NCBI GenBank assembly: GCA_018873225.1
Contig: JAEILZ010000009.1
Location: 2,595,501-2,659,500 of the forward strand
Length of the DNA stretch: 64,000 nt
DNA from: [Phialemoniopsis] sp. UDSM-2020
Taxonomy: Eukaryota; Ascomycota; Sordariomycetes; Thyridiales; Thyridiaceae
Direction: 5' to 3'
Shown here: piece after piece, positions 50,558 through 62,369 of the stretch
How positions within the stretch are numbered: position 1 is the first letter of the stretch
Layout of the letters: every line of letters starts with the position of its first letter
Position numbers and translations under genes: made by a program
Notes under the pieces: generated by a model
What the model saw: only the letters and a program-made list of their open reading frames with translations
What the model was told of the DNA's origin: nothing
Databases searched by the model: none

Positions 50558-52560
50558 AATGGCGGACGGCAGTGATGATACCTGAATGATGGCGATGGGC
50601 TTTACTAGATGGATGATACCAGTGTGGGCTTTTTTTACGGCGATAATCTTGTTTAATGATTTGGGGGTATGCTTTTCCTGATGTGTTATCATGGCTGGGA
50701 ATCCAAAGAGTACTGAATGATTACCTGGCCAATCGCACCGATCCGACAGTCGTTCTGTATATGGAAATAGCTTGATGCTCTCGCTATCTACTTCGAATTT
50801 GAGCCTAGATCAAAGCGGCTTGGTGATGCGGAACACCATTTCGAATACGAGACTCGAAGGCCGGAATGGGAATGGCAGGGCTCGCTTTAAGCCCATTTCA
50901 GGAACGTTAGCGGGCAAATGGGTCCTTCGCAACTGAGCAGTTGCGCATTCGAGTTCTCCGTAAAACCCCAAAAAAGTGAGACATGGGCCCGGCCGGACTG
51001 GACCGAATGGAGTGGCCCGAGCCATGGAACCGCGATAGCCTATCTGGACAGTCTCCTTGAACCGAAGATTGGAAAGAGGTGAGGTTAAAGCCTACTTTTT
51101 GTTGACCTGTCGCATTTGATCTCTCAAGACAAGTGACGAAGTGGTGATCAATGTGCCTCAGCTCGTTCGCCTGGCTGTCCCGGGTTCTCGGCATCCCTGC
51201 TAATGGTTCTGCGGCAATCGCTTCTACGTTCAAGTGTCTTTTCCATACTTGCTCTGTATGGACAAAAGTCCTCTGGAAAAGGATTCAGCTCGTACGGATA
51301 TGGCTTTAGCCTCCAAGCTAATCACACGCATTTCCCTTCCCTTATCTTGCCCGTCCACAAGAAGATGGGGATCATCACTCGTCCTTGGGTGAGCTTATTG
51401 GGTGGGGATGAGTGGTCCTCCAGGGCAGTGGATGGTGTCATTGCCGACTCGATCACCGCGACAGGGGATGCCAGCCCAGAACAGTCTTTGTCAATCTTAC
51501 CTCAGTTTGGTCAGCGTGCCATTCTCTCGGTTCTCAGTGACTTCTCGTACTCTAAATGTAGGGCCAGGAAAACTGGATCATCCCTGTTCAACGGTCATCG
51601 ACTTCATCTTATTCGAACCACTCCGTCCAGTAAATCCGGGCATGTAAATGATGAGAACTTTTCTCGTCCTCACCGCTAAATCTCCGCCGGATAGCCTACC
51701 CTCTATGGCGGCCAAAAGAAAGCAGTGTGGGCATTCCACCCTCCCATAGACGGGATCCTAGGGAGGCGTCCAGCCCACGACTCAGCCCAGCCCACCAAGT
51801 TCGTGGCTTATTTTTCCTTTGGTGGGAATCATGGATGCTCCAAAACGCGCCGCTTTCGTGGCCGCCTGTTTGCACCACTGAGTGACCAGCAGGCCGGGAT
51901 GCAAGGGCTGAGCTGGTACCCTAGCGGCGCCGCGCCCCCCATGCAGCCATCCTTATTTCTCGCCGCTGTAATTTGCTATTCCTTAGTGCTATTCTCCGGG
52001 CACGACCAGTCAGAGACGAGACGAAGTAATGCAGCTAGAGAGGTGGCTTGCGTCGTGAGAAAAAGCCCACCACCGGTTTCTGTCTGCGTGGGGACCTGAA
52101 GTGGGTTTGATCTTGTCCATGGCCGTCCACAGAGGCAACCCTCCAGCTTTGACGGACTGCCCCCAAGCTCCTTCGTTTTCCCCGGAGGAGGAGGAGGAGG
52201 GGGGGGGCTATTTCCGTCCGATCCATGGCCTTGAGCCTTATGCTGCTATCTTAGCGATTCTTGAGATTATCTACTGCGTGCATTTCTTTGCTTTCTCTCC
52301 CAGTTCTAGAATTCTTGTGAACATGAACACGACATAAATCCCCGAGCCGCCTGCATAACCACAGAAGAAAGGAAAACCACCGAGCCGGGTCCAGACTCTC
52401 TACCCGGGTAGGACACACACTGGAGCCGCAAACGTCATCACCTTCCCGCGCGCCCGTCCGTGTGCCGACCTCCCGTCGTCGACTTTGCTCCGCCGCTCGT
52501 TGCTTCTTATTTACGGTCCCTCCAAATTTTGCTTCTTGCTTCGAGGGGCAGTCCCGCCTC
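50558..52560. other. Intergenic, 2.0 kb
   Basis: No gene recognised. A purine run, GGAGGAGGAGGAGG followed by eight or more G, lies at 52184-52207. A plus-strand open frame at 51203-51679 has no domain, signal peptide or coding character. The frame of the next gene is open upstream of its ATG to about 52462 but without a good start. Confidence 0.45.
52184..52207 (+). repeat. G-rich tract, possible G-quadruplex
   Basis: Five GGA units run into a block of about nine G, on the coding strand about 350 bp upstream of the Pro-rich protein start. Repeated GG/GGG blocks could fold as a quadruplex. Confidence 0.5.
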
Positions 52561-53814
52561 ATGCCATCTCTGAGGACCCGGCCGCGCAGCAGCAGCCAAG
52601 CTACCGAGAAGCTGAGCAGTCCAGAGTCTGCCGCGCCTGGCCCCCAAACGGCGGCCCCCGAGTCGGGTCGCCTTCGCAGCTTCTTCCAGCGCAGCAAGTC
52701 TCTGCGTAATCCTGGACGTCAGCTGCATAAGTCTGCAGGGGGAGAGGGGCTTACCTCGCCCTCGGCCAGCCTTAAGCCAGAAACGGTCTCTGGTATCGCC
52801 GTGAGCCGTCGCGAAAATGTAGTTTTGACAACATCTTCGACGCCCAACGCTGGCCTTCCACCAAGCGCGCCTCCCCCTTCTCACCACACGTATACACCTG
52901 CTTCTCACACAGAGTCCTCCACGACGCCACCGAAACCCCGTACGGGACTGACACAACAACCGCCTGAAACGGCGCAAAGGATGCCGCAACCGCTCAAGAA
53001 GAGGCCCAGCATACGGGACCGCTTCCGACGGAGGTCGACCCCGTCATCTACCGAACCGACTCCGGAGCCGCGAGGGCACTCCGTCTACGTTCCCACGCAC
53101 GCGGCATCAGACTTCTCACGGCTGTCCGTTCCACCACGGCGCCACGAGATCTTTCCCATCGCAGAATCGCCCTCAGCACCTCTTCCTCTGCGCGACGAGG
53201 CACCTAGGTGGTCACCTCCACCACCATATCCTCCTCGAGAAGACGGTGCCAGAGAGAGGCAGCCGGCAGACCGCGACTTCTCGAGGACGGAACCGAGCCT
53301 ACCACCGCCGGTGCCCGGCGCACAGGTCGGACCCAACGACCCGGACACCAAACCTCAGGAACTCACGCCCGGTGACGACACTGGAGCAGAACCGCCCCCC
53401 TCCTCAGACTACCAAGACTTCCTCACCCGCGCGGCGGCACAAGACCTCGCTCACCGGCAACAAGTCTGGCGCGCCCTGACCAACGCCAGCCGCGGCGCGC
53501 GCCTCCGCGACCCCGCGCCGCCCGTCACCACCACTCCGGACGGCGGAGGGGACGGCGGTAGCAGGAGCTCCCGCAGCGCGAGCCCGGGCGCCGACGGCGG
53601 CACGCCTAACTACACGTACGCTCTGCCTCCGCTGTCCGAGGACGGCACGGCAGGACGGACGAGTTTCGGACAGGCGGCTCCGGCCCAGCAGCAGCAGCAG
53701 CCGCGCGGGTTGAAGAGGCAGTCTAGCATCGCGCAGCGGATTGCGCAGTACGTCCGGCCGGCGGCGGCCGATGGGGGCGGTAGTCCGCCCCGGGATGTCG
53801 GTGGCCGGATGTGA
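52561..53814 (+). CDS. Proline/serine-rich disordered protein, unknown function
   Basis: 417 residues from the ATG at 52561, single exon. Almost all of it is low-complexity and polar: Ser/Pro/Thr-rich, with WSPPPPYPP (possible WW or SH3 ligand), RSFFQRSKSLRNPGRQ and KKRPSIRDRFRRRSTPS (basic Ser/Arg sites that suit kinases or 14-3-3 proteins). A short possibly helical stretch is SSDYQDFLTRAAAQDLAHRQQVWRAL. The C-terminus has KRQSSIAQRIAQYVRP. There is no catalytic domain, signal peptide or membrane segment. Smooth codon bias over the whole frame and the long frame itself support a real gene. It could be a signalling or polarity adaptor, but that is a guess. Confidence 0.65.
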   Translation: MPSLRTRPRSSSQATEKLSSPESAAPGPQTAAPESGRLRSFFQRSKSLRNPGRQLHKSAGGEGLTSPSASLKPETVSGIAVSRRENVVLTTSSTPNAGLPPSAPPPSHHTYTPASHTESSTTPPKPRTGLTQQPPETAQRMPQPLKKRPSIRDRFRRRSTPSSTEPTPEPRGHSVYVPTHAASDFSRLSVPPRRHEIFPIAESPSAPLPLRDEAPRWSPPPPYPPREDGARERQPADRDFSRTEPSLPPPVPGAQVGPNDPDTKPQELTPGDDTGAEPPPSSDYQDFLTRAAAQDLAHRQQVWRALTNASRGARLRDPAPPVTTTPDGGGDGGSRSSRSASPGADGGTPNYTYALPPLSEDGTAGRTSFGQAAPAQQQQQPRGLKRQSSIAQRIAQYVRPAAADGGGSPPRDVGGRM

Positions 53815-54321
53815 AATTGTAGGAATCAGCGTTCAGCAATTGGACTTCACAGGGCAGGGGGGCGCGCCCTTCCTCTGTGGGATTAATTCAAGGGGAGAGA
53901 TAGACGGGTGATTGCATGGAGGGTTTTCACGAGTCTCACGAGTTTCTCATACGAATGAATAGATAGATATCTGGGTAGTCACGCGATCATGACATGAAGC
54001 GCATCATCATTCTTTCTCTAGACAAGGCAATTGACAGCAAATTTAGCGCTGGCAATCGTTTTCATCCCCACAAGACAATCGACTGAATCGTACCGAGCCT
54101 GTATCCCTTTCCTCCCTGCCTGGTACATTGCGCCGTTGCCATGGTATCATCAAAAAAGTCTCTCGCTGAGGCACGCCTGCCGGATCGTTTCCGGTCATGA
54201 TCCTGTGTACCTTTCTCTCCTCTCGAGAGCATATTTTGTAGTTCAAATCCTTCCCCAATAAACATAGATGTAGTTTCGCTGAGTGTCGACATAAGGCGGA
54301 CACTCCAGATCTTTGAAGGTG
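53815..54321. other. Intergenic between convergent genes
   Basis: 507 bp of 3' flanks of the Pro-rich protein gene and the sirtuin gene. Nothing else seen. Confidence 0.5.
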
Positions 54322-57300
54322 TCACATGTTGCGCAGTAGTGACAGCGTCATGGCCGCCTCGGTCGCCCGCTCCGAATCATTGATGAGCTGCGTTGTGGGA
54401 TTCCATTCCGGCGCACGATTCTCAGGTTTGAGCAGCGCAGGCGGGCGCTGCAGTCGCGTGACCATAGGGTCGGTCAGGAAAAAGGGGTCAATCATCAGCG
54501 ACCGCGAACATTCCGGATAGCGCAGGTTGGCAGAGATGACGTTGAGAGGGCCAGTGCTTGTCGGCGGCTCGAGGGGTGCGGGCCGCTTCACGGCCGTCAG
54601 TGGATGGCCAGATGGCCTCAAAGCTGGGATGCGAGGGATGGCGCTCTTACGGCCTGAAGAGACCCTCTTCAAGATGGGACGGGGACGCGGGAGCGCCATC
54701 ATGGCCAGATTCTGGTCGAATCCTGGGAGCGGGGTCGCCTGACGACTAAGATCGGCGATGAGAGCGTCTGTCCGCTGCCAACCGGGGACCACGGGCGGTG
54801 TCGTAGATGGCGTTGCAGACGGGGTTGCGGACGGCGTGACAGACGGGGCCGCAGACATTGCCATAGATGGAGCTAGAGGCGATATCACCGACAAAACTGC
54901 AGCCGATGCCACAGGCCGTGGCTCCGACACAAGGGGCATCTGAACAACGGGCTTCTCAGAGACTGTTGGTTTCGGACTGGTCTTGGTCTGGGGGCGGGCC
55001 TGCTGCTTGGGCAGCAACACTTCGACGCCATCGATGATCTTGCGCTTCCTCTTTCGTGGATTGGACTTAACTGCATCCAAGATAGAGCCAACCTCGATGG
55101 TCGCCGCATGATGCTCGTCGGGGGTCGATACAGTCTGCTCCCGGGAGCTATCAGCGCCAGGCGAAGGCGAAGGGGATGGTGCTCGGGGTGACACTGAAGC
55201 TTGTTCGACGACTGAGTCCTGTTGTTCCTCTGCCGTCTGCACAACGATGGCCTCTTCGGCCATCGAGGTACGCCGCCCTTCCAGCATGGCAGGGGCAGAC
55301 TGACGTGGCTTTCTACGCCGAGCTGATGCACGCGTCGCCTCGTGTGGCGTTGCGACAGGCTCCTGGGTATCTGAGGCCTTGGCAAGATCTTCCATGATTT
55401 TGCAGACGAGGAAGGCGCCGTTCGCTTTGTTGTCTCGTATTGATACCGGACGTTTGGCTTCGGATTTCGGCTCCTCCGACGGCTCGCGCTTGACAACCTT
55501 CTCCTCCTGTTCTGGCGCCGGCTGCGTGGGTAGGACGCCCTCTGTTGCCCTTCTCGGTTTGGGCTTGGCCTTGGTCTTGCTTTTGGTCCTGACCAGCTTG
55601 GGAGGGCATTCCTCCGGCGGCAGCCAGAGGGCCGGTTGACGCTCCTTGAGATTGTGAACCCACGCGTCGCAGTCCCACTGGATCCAGTAGTCGATGATAT
55701 CGGACCAGACACTTTCGGGCGGTTTTGTGAAGTTGACAAAGACGACCTTGCCGCCTCTTCGGTGGATAGCTTTGGCAAACTCCTTGACGAGGACCTTGAG
55801 ACCGTGTACGCGCAGACTGGTACCTAGGATGAGCATCAAGTCCGGGGCAAGTGAGATGTCATGCTGAACAATCGGTGAGATCAGATGTGCGTTGGGATGT
55901 TCTTCGCCATAGAGAACGATATCGGGCCGTAATTTGCCCACGCCGAGGGCACGTTTGCCGCGTTCCTGTCTGGCCGCGGTAGCACCCTCACATCGGGGAC
56001 AGCTCGGTTGTCGACCGGAGAGGGTCTCTGTCTCGCGATCTGCCTCGTCCCAATTGCAGATCTCGCCGCACAAGAAGCACCGAAGTGAATGCAAAGAGCC
56101 GTGAAGGAAGACGCATTCGACGCCAGGATCGCGCGTATCTCGCACTACAGGCTTTGGAGCGCTTCCTGCCTGAACATCCTTGGCCTCCGATCCGAGACTG
56201 GCGCGGCTGGCGGATCGAGTCGAGAAACGTCCACGGTGTCCAGGGCCGAGACCAAGACTTGTGCTAAGCCCAACCTTCTCCTCGATCTCGTCAATGTTTT
56301 GCGTATAGCACCTGACCAGCTTGCCACGATCCCGCAAATGGCCAATGAAATGATGACTCGTTGTCGGCCGTACCGCGCGGACTTTCTGGCGCAGTGTGGT
56401 CGCAAAGGTATAAAAGACGGAGGTCTTCATAGGATCCGCCCAAATGGAAACATCAAAGAGATCACGGCCTTTCAGGTTGGGTAAGCTCGACCGGCTGCCG
56501 ATCGAAGACTGCGACGCGAAAGGGTCGGAGCTCGGAGGGGTTTCACCCGTCTCGGATGATGAGCTTGAGCTGCTCGAAGCCGTGTCGGTAGGAGACTCCT
56601 CGTAGGGGTCAAACAATATCGGTGGCGGGGACGAGAGCGGGGATGAGCAGAAGGGCACCTGCAAACGGCGCAATGTAGGCGTACTCTGCGCTAATCGTTG
56701 CGGTGTTGTCGACGCCGTTTTCAGGCCTTCGTCTTGGGCGACGTGGATCGATAAAGTCGCGTCGTCGCCATGTTTAGACTCAAGCTTCTGTAAAGGTAGG
56801 CAAGAAGGTTCGAGCCTTATTGAATCTCCACAGTAAACAGTAGTCGTCTTGACCTCTACTGTGTCGTTTGGCGCGTCCGCCATGGTGTGGTCGGGAGCAT
56901 TCTGGAACGGGCGAGTTTCGGGGATTTGCGATTCCTCGGTTGAACGCGCCTGGATCTCCCGCTGTGGAGCGACTGCAATTGAGAGATCCTCGTCATCTTG
57001 CGTAACAGGGTCTGTAGCGACGTGTATTTCGCTGTCGTCACCGTAAATCTTCCTTCGCTTGGCTGGCCGGCATTCGTCTGAGAAGCTCGACGCGCTCGAC
57101 GCGTCCGGGTCCAGCTCGGAAGTCTCCTGGGGTTGGGTGGCAGCTGCCTCGAATTGTGCTTGTATCAGCGAGTAGAGACCATTCTCTGAGCGAAAGTCCT
57201 GTAAGGCAGTCAGAGTTAGCTAAACTCGAGGCAAAGCAACGCGCGATGCTGACATACGGGAATGCCTGAGTTCGTGCTGATACCAGCCCCGGTAACCACG

Positions 57301-57383
57301 ACCACTTTCCTCGACTTCCACAGACAGTTCGCAACCTCCTGGAGCAAGTCGCCAGACTCGGGGGTGACGTGTACAGTCGGCAT
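54322..57383 (-). CDS. Sir2-family NAD-dependent deacetylase, Hst3/Hst4 type
   Basis: Exons 57258-57383 and 54322-57198 (59-bp intron) give 1000 residues. The Rossmann motif VVVTGAGISTNSGIPDFRSE is completed only across the splice. The core continues with GRDLFDVSIW (about 285), CYTQNIDEIEE (about 340), the catalytic His in VFLHGSLH (about 408), zinc ligands CFLC (416, 419) and CPRC (442, 445), GKLRPDIVLYGEEHP, LILGTSLRVHG and VVFVNFTKPP. DLFD after the first motif is typical of Hst3/Hst4, the histone H3 Lys56 deacetylases in yeast. A Ser/Pro/acid-rich insert of about 230 residues separates DFRS from DLFD. A 400-residue disordered tail with basic patches (NPRKRKRKI) follows the core. Nuclear localisation is likely. 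Confidence 0.92.
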
Positions 57384-58827
57384 TTTGGGTGGTAAGAGCG
57401 GGCGTATGTTGGCGATGTTGCGTCGCGCTTGCTGTGGCCCGATTCCTACGGCAAGGCCTACCACGCCATGTATGCGGTCGCCAAGTCGACAGCCCGGGGG
57501 AGGTACCTGCGCCTCTCCTCTTGCCTGCCTGTGTCCTCGCTGCTCAAAAAGAAACAATAGAGACCTTGGATGTGTGGTGATACAGCAAGAGGGCGCGATG
57601 GGATTGCGAGGGGCTCGATTGTGGTGTGTATGTAGTTGGAATCGCCAAGTATGGGGCGGCGCAGAAGTGGTCGCCCTGAAGAGGAGGCGCGGGGGTGCGC
57701 GCGTTGGACCTTAACGCGTGCGAATCCGCCAAGGTTTGGGTGGTCCGTGGTTGTCGGCCTGGTCAGGTATCGAAGAAGGAACACCATCCACCTGGATGCT
57801 GTGATTCTCCCTCTTGACAGCTTCAATTTGTCTCTGTGACCGATGAGGCACAACGGTCAACAACCTTCAGCTGGGGGACAATGAAGTTGTTGTTGATGCT
57901 CTTGTCACGACTCGAGGGATCATCCTAGCTCGAATTAACCAGAGGAGGCAATTCACTGCCCTGAGCGCCAATTAACGCTAACTCAGAAGCTAATTTACCC
58001 ACATTTCAGAAGACGATTGACCCCACCTTTCTGTGCGGGACGATTTCGAAAGGGCGCTTTGGGTTCTTTACTTCATTGTCACCTCACTCTCACTTCACTC
58101 AAGAGGGCATCCATGGATGCATTAGTCATGGGCGAAAGCAACCAGAGTTTCTTAGCAATTGCATGGCTCATCCACAAGATGTTTGATAAACACATACTTG
58201 ATCTTGTTGATATACTAACTATGTGTTGTGCAGATACAAGGAGGCTCAAGCATCCATCCTCATTGGCACTCTGGCCTGAACCTCCAGCTCTACTCAAGAG
58301 CCACATAATAAAGCAGTACTCAAGCTGAGCTACCGATGAAGCCATCGTGAGGATCCAGTTGGGTGTGTCTTTTCTTCTCCGCGTTTTCCGAGGCAAGGTC
58401 AATAGCCCTGTTTGATCGACTTGGGTCAGGGGCCTTTTGTCGATCCGACACTGCATCTCGCCCACCCTCTTCCCACGTCCATTTCTGAAACCGAGAGACG
58501 GCACCGACACGGGCGCTGCATCGTCTCCAATCTGGTGGCCCCGAGCCGCCGCTTGGGCTTGTCGTCTCAACTTTGCCATCGTTCTTATTCTAAGCCCCGG
58601 TCTATCCGGGTCGATAAAGGCATAATGGGTACGGGACTGTTCTCCCAGCTGTTTCAAGTTACACGCTTCATCCTATCCGTTCCTATAAAGGGCGTAAATC
58701 TGCCCTCCACGCTTCTCCCTCTTCTATTCGGGCTGCCCATTGAGTATTTGTACTGTGCTTTGATTTTCGTAGAACTTCGTTTCTTCATCCCAATTTCTCG
58801 ACAGGTTGTCTTCCAATTAGTAGCATA
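57384..58827. promoter_or_regulatory. Divergent promoters, sirtuin / GH131
   Basis: 1.4 kb without a supported gene. Open frames on both strands (for example 58079-58657 minus) lack domains and coding character. Confidence 0.45.
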
Positions 58828-59986
58828 ATGCATTCCATCTTTGATAGACTGGACCTCCTTGCCGGCCTTGTTGCCTCCCTCGTTGGCATCGTCAATGGAC
58901 AACAGTGTGACTTGCAATTCGATGGCCGAGTGCCCGGAGCATTTGCTGCCGCCAACTTCGATGCACAAAACAACATCTTCAGTCCCGACAATGTTTTCGG
59001 TCAGGGTATGTTTTCCCTCTTGCAGAGAGTTTTTGGTATTAAAAGACTGTTCTGACATGGTCATGTACGGAAATGCAGGCCTAAGTTTCAGCGACTTGAT
59101 CAAGCTCCCCGCGGTGACGCCTTCATTAGTAAGAATTTTTGCTTCCTCTGTCCGCTTCGAGCTCGCATCTGACATACACAGTTCGACGTCAACACGGTCC
59201 CCGTCGAGGTTACCATCAGGTCCGCACCGCTGGCCCGCTTCCCCGTCCCCGCGACGCCCCCAATAACCCTTGTCTCTGGTCATCTAGCGACGAGTCCATC
59301 TTTGCCCCCAGCGCCGACAACGTCCAGACCGGCTTCCGCCGCGCAGAACTCATCCCTGCTAGCAACTCGGGCACCGATGCTTCCACCACCGGTGTCAAGA
59401 CCCTGCACTTCAGCCTGATGAAAGACGCCCAGCGGCCCCTCGACCTCTCCCATGAGTACCAGCTAGTCTTTCTCGAGAGCAACGACTTCAGCACCAACCA
59501 GTTCGTCCTCAAGACCGGTACAATTCTGGGCCAGGCGACGGCCAACCCGGACACGCTCCAGCTCTTTGGCAACGTCAATGCGAACCCTCCCCAGTTGCTT
59601 TTCAGCACTCCCTTCCGCGCCGGAGCTTTCCACAACTTTGCTGTCACGCTAGACTTTGATGCCCTGTAAGATCTCACTCTCTCGCCCTGATCTTTGATGT
59701 GTTACTGCACCCAGAATTTTTACTGGTACTGACACAATGCATGCACAGAACGACACAGGTCTTCTTCTCGGCGGGTGCTCAGCCACTGAAGGCCGTCACG
59801 CAAGCTCTCAAGAACGACGTCAGCGGCCAGGGCCAGTTTCACTTCGGTGTCCTCAAGAAGGGACTTGACGGCGGCCCTGACATCGTCAAGGATGGAATTC
59901 AAGAGGCCGGTATCAATGAGGGCATTATTTTTGGCGGCATCTTTGAGGAGGATAGCTCGGCCGGTTGTGTGAGCCTGTCTCCATAG
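58828..59986 (+). CDS. Secreted glycoside hydrolase family 131 beta-glucanase
   Basis: Five exons: 58828-59005, 59079-59128, 59182-59219, 59288-59665 and 59749-59986, giving 293 residues; two exons are only 50 and 38 bp. Signal peptide about 1-24 (MHSIFDRLDLLAGLVASLVG then IVNG). The mature protein shows the GH131 pattern: DLQFDGRVPGAF, SPDNVFGQGLSFSDLIKLP, VEVTISDESIFAP, TGFRRAELIP, DASTTGVKTLHFSLM, RPLDLSHEYQLVFLESND and NQFVLKTGTI. Family enzymes in fungi cleave beta-1,3-, 1,4- and 1,6-glucans of plant or fungal walls. No cellulose-binding module is attached. All four introns (73, 53, 68, 83 bp) restore homology when removed. Confidence 0.88.
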
Positions 59987-60560
59987 AGCCACCGCAGCGA
60001 AAGGGAACAAGGGTGTGTGTTGAGCTGTTCAAATAGATAGAGAAATTGATACAATACTGTGGCCTTTAGTGCCGGGATTCTCATTGTGTCTTCGTAATAT
60101 GGGCGTTCTTATTGTCTCGTATACACTGTGTGAATGCATTGTCTATCTAGTCATTCGACCAGCCTCTTGGACAGCGAGGCTGCTTCACTATTAACTCTGA
60201 CATAGTCAAGAAAGGCACAATGAAAATTATGTTCGTGTTAAAGGGTGAGTGAAATCATTGTATTGGAAGTAATCGTCACTTTGGAACAGCTGAGAGTTGT
60301 GTGAATGATGCCAAATTTGTTTTTCTTTGTCACTACTGGAGACAACACAGGTGAATAAGGGTCACACCAAATCGCTCCCTATTTATATTTCGCCTGCGAC
60401 CTAGATGTTCACAGAATCTTCTTCAACTCCGTAAAAAATAAAACACCCAAACAGTATCTCCAGATCCCTTTTCGAAGCACCCATACTGCAAGAGCTCCCT
60501 ATCCGACCACATTTCAAGAGTAGCCCTCTATCGAGGGTTGCGCGACAGCAACCAGACAAG
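59987..60560. other. Intergenic before the F-box/LRR-like gene
   Basis: 574 bp. A TATTTATATTT element lies near 60380-60390. No gene is seen. Confidence 0.45.
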
Positions 60561-62190
60561 ATGGCACCGCCCAGTGCGAGATTCTGGACGATGTTGGACT
60601 TGTTGTACGTACTGGCTGAAAATGTAAGTCACATCATCTATAACAAATCAAACAATCTCTAGTTACTGACTTGCTTTGCGAGCGCAGGTCCGCAGCCGTC
60701 GACAGCTTGCCAAGCTGAGGCTGGTCAACAAACATTGCAATCAGGCATTTACACCGAGTCTATTCAATGAGGTGGTCATCAACGTCGACAAGAAGGCCGC
60801 GTTCGACATCCTCGTACACACCGATTATCTCAAGCATGTGAGAGATCTTTCGGTGCGCTGTACCTACGTGACATCCGAGTCCAACTGCAACAAGACTGTG
60901 CAGGGCATGTTGCCACAAATGCCAGGTCTACAGAGATTCTCGTAAGTTCTCTTTCTGTCGTGCAATTTTCGCGAAATTAACAAAACCTTCTCTAGTTGGA
61001 TCAATATCCTTCTGGCAAAGACTACACTCCGAGTTTTGCATAAATCCTGTCCTGCTCTCAAGGCAATACGCTTGGAATTTCCAGAAACTGCTGGCGAAGG
61101 CCTAGGATACTATCGCCGCCGACCCATGCCAGATCCTAATAGATCGAAAGCCCGCAAAATCTACGGACAGCCAAATCTTAGCTTATTCGCGAACTTGGAA
61201 GAGCTTGCTCTAGACAATATCTATGAGGATTTTGAATGGTGGAGAGGCCAGATTATCGCCGTCCTTCAAAAGTCCCCAGGGATTCGCAAGCTACGTCTCT
61301 CACTCTCGCCGACTTCCATCAGACGGTATCATCTCCTCGGTCTAGGCAGCGACATGCCTGACTTCTTTGTCACTCTGTGTGATGAGTTTGGAGAGCATGG
61401 TACACCGCTACCCCTCAAGTCATTGAAACTCGGCTCGGGAGTCTATCCCACTGCTCTGACGTCCTTGATGAAATTCGTCGAGTTGCGATGTCTAGAAGAG
61501 GTCTCCGTTGACAATAGTCATCCCTACAGCGATGGGTACAATCCGTTTATCGCATGGGATGCATTTGGTCCTGCCCATTGTCCGGGCTTGCGCCGTCTAG
61601 CAGTGGAGGGGTACACCTTCGACGTAATCAACTTTCTAACTAAGAAGGCCGGTCCATTATTCTCGCGTCAGCTTGCCTTTACGGTCGAAAATGAGCACGA
61701 ACACTACGACCCGGTCGATGTTAATCGGTCCAAGCAATCATGGTACAGCCTTCCATGTCACATGCGAATGCTCGAGATCAATCTCTCCTTCACTGGTGAA
61801 GCTGATCGTAATGACCATAGATTAGCTGAGGATTTCCTGGAGGGTCCCTTGGCTGATGAGAATGGAGTACTGGAAGGGCTTGTGGTTCTCCTAGCCAAGG
61901 ACCCAGACAATCATGAGCGCCCCAAACATCTTGAGCGTCTTCTTAACGCGCTGCCACGCCTCCCTAATCTGACCCAGCTCGCGCTAATCATGAGCCGCGA
62001 TTTATCGAAGAATGCCGATACACTGGCTGCAATGATTGCGGCGGCATCAAGCCACCTACGTTACCTGAAGATCAACGACTCCTGTTGGCGCATAGCCTAT
62101 GATGACACGATGGAAGTGTTGGAAGACAGAGAGAAGAGCGATGTTGAGTTATTCAACTTCACGACGTGGGAGCCTTGGGTGCATTGGTGA
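60561..62190 (+). CDS. F-box/LRR-like protein
   Basis: Exons 60561-60623, 60688-60941 and 60996-62190 give 503 residues. The N-terminus is an F-box-like helical motif ending in RSRRQLAKLRLVNKHCNQAF and LFNEVVINV. The rest is a series of leucine-rich repeats (LANLEELALDNIYEDF-like unit, PLPLKSLKLGSGVYP, CPGLRRLAVEGYTFDVI, LPNLTQLALIMSRDL, SHLRYLKINDSCW). Proteins of this type pick substrates for SCF ubiquitin ligases, but the F-box is degenerate here and fungal genomes have many such diverged copies. There is no signal peptide. Introns are 64 and 54 bp. Confidence 0.75.
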
Positions 62191-62244
62191 TAGTCTCATC
62201 CCCTGAGTCTGAATAGGTCTCTCATAGGACCATATTCTTTACTC

Positions 62245-62284
62245 TGCTACTTTAGTTGCTACTTTGGTTGCTACTTTAGTACCT
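62245..62284. repeat. Short tandem repeat, about three 14-15-bp units
   Basis: Three copies of a unit like TGCTACTTTAGT follow one another, with one G for A change. It lies in the 179-bp gap between two convergent genes. Confidence 0.6.
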
Positions 62285-62369
62285 TTGTACTTTCTTGTCT
62301 CAACATGTGGTCATGGTTGGGAATCGCGGTCTTCCCGATATAGCTCAAGTCGAGCATCATGTACATTAA

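Noticed and set aside
50198..50692. Minus-strand frame over the small Gly-rich protein gene
   Set aside because: Antisense shadow of the GC-rich second exon.
51203..51679. 158-codon plus-strand frame in the 2-kb gap
   Set aside because: No family match, no conserved motif, and no splice partner that extends it.
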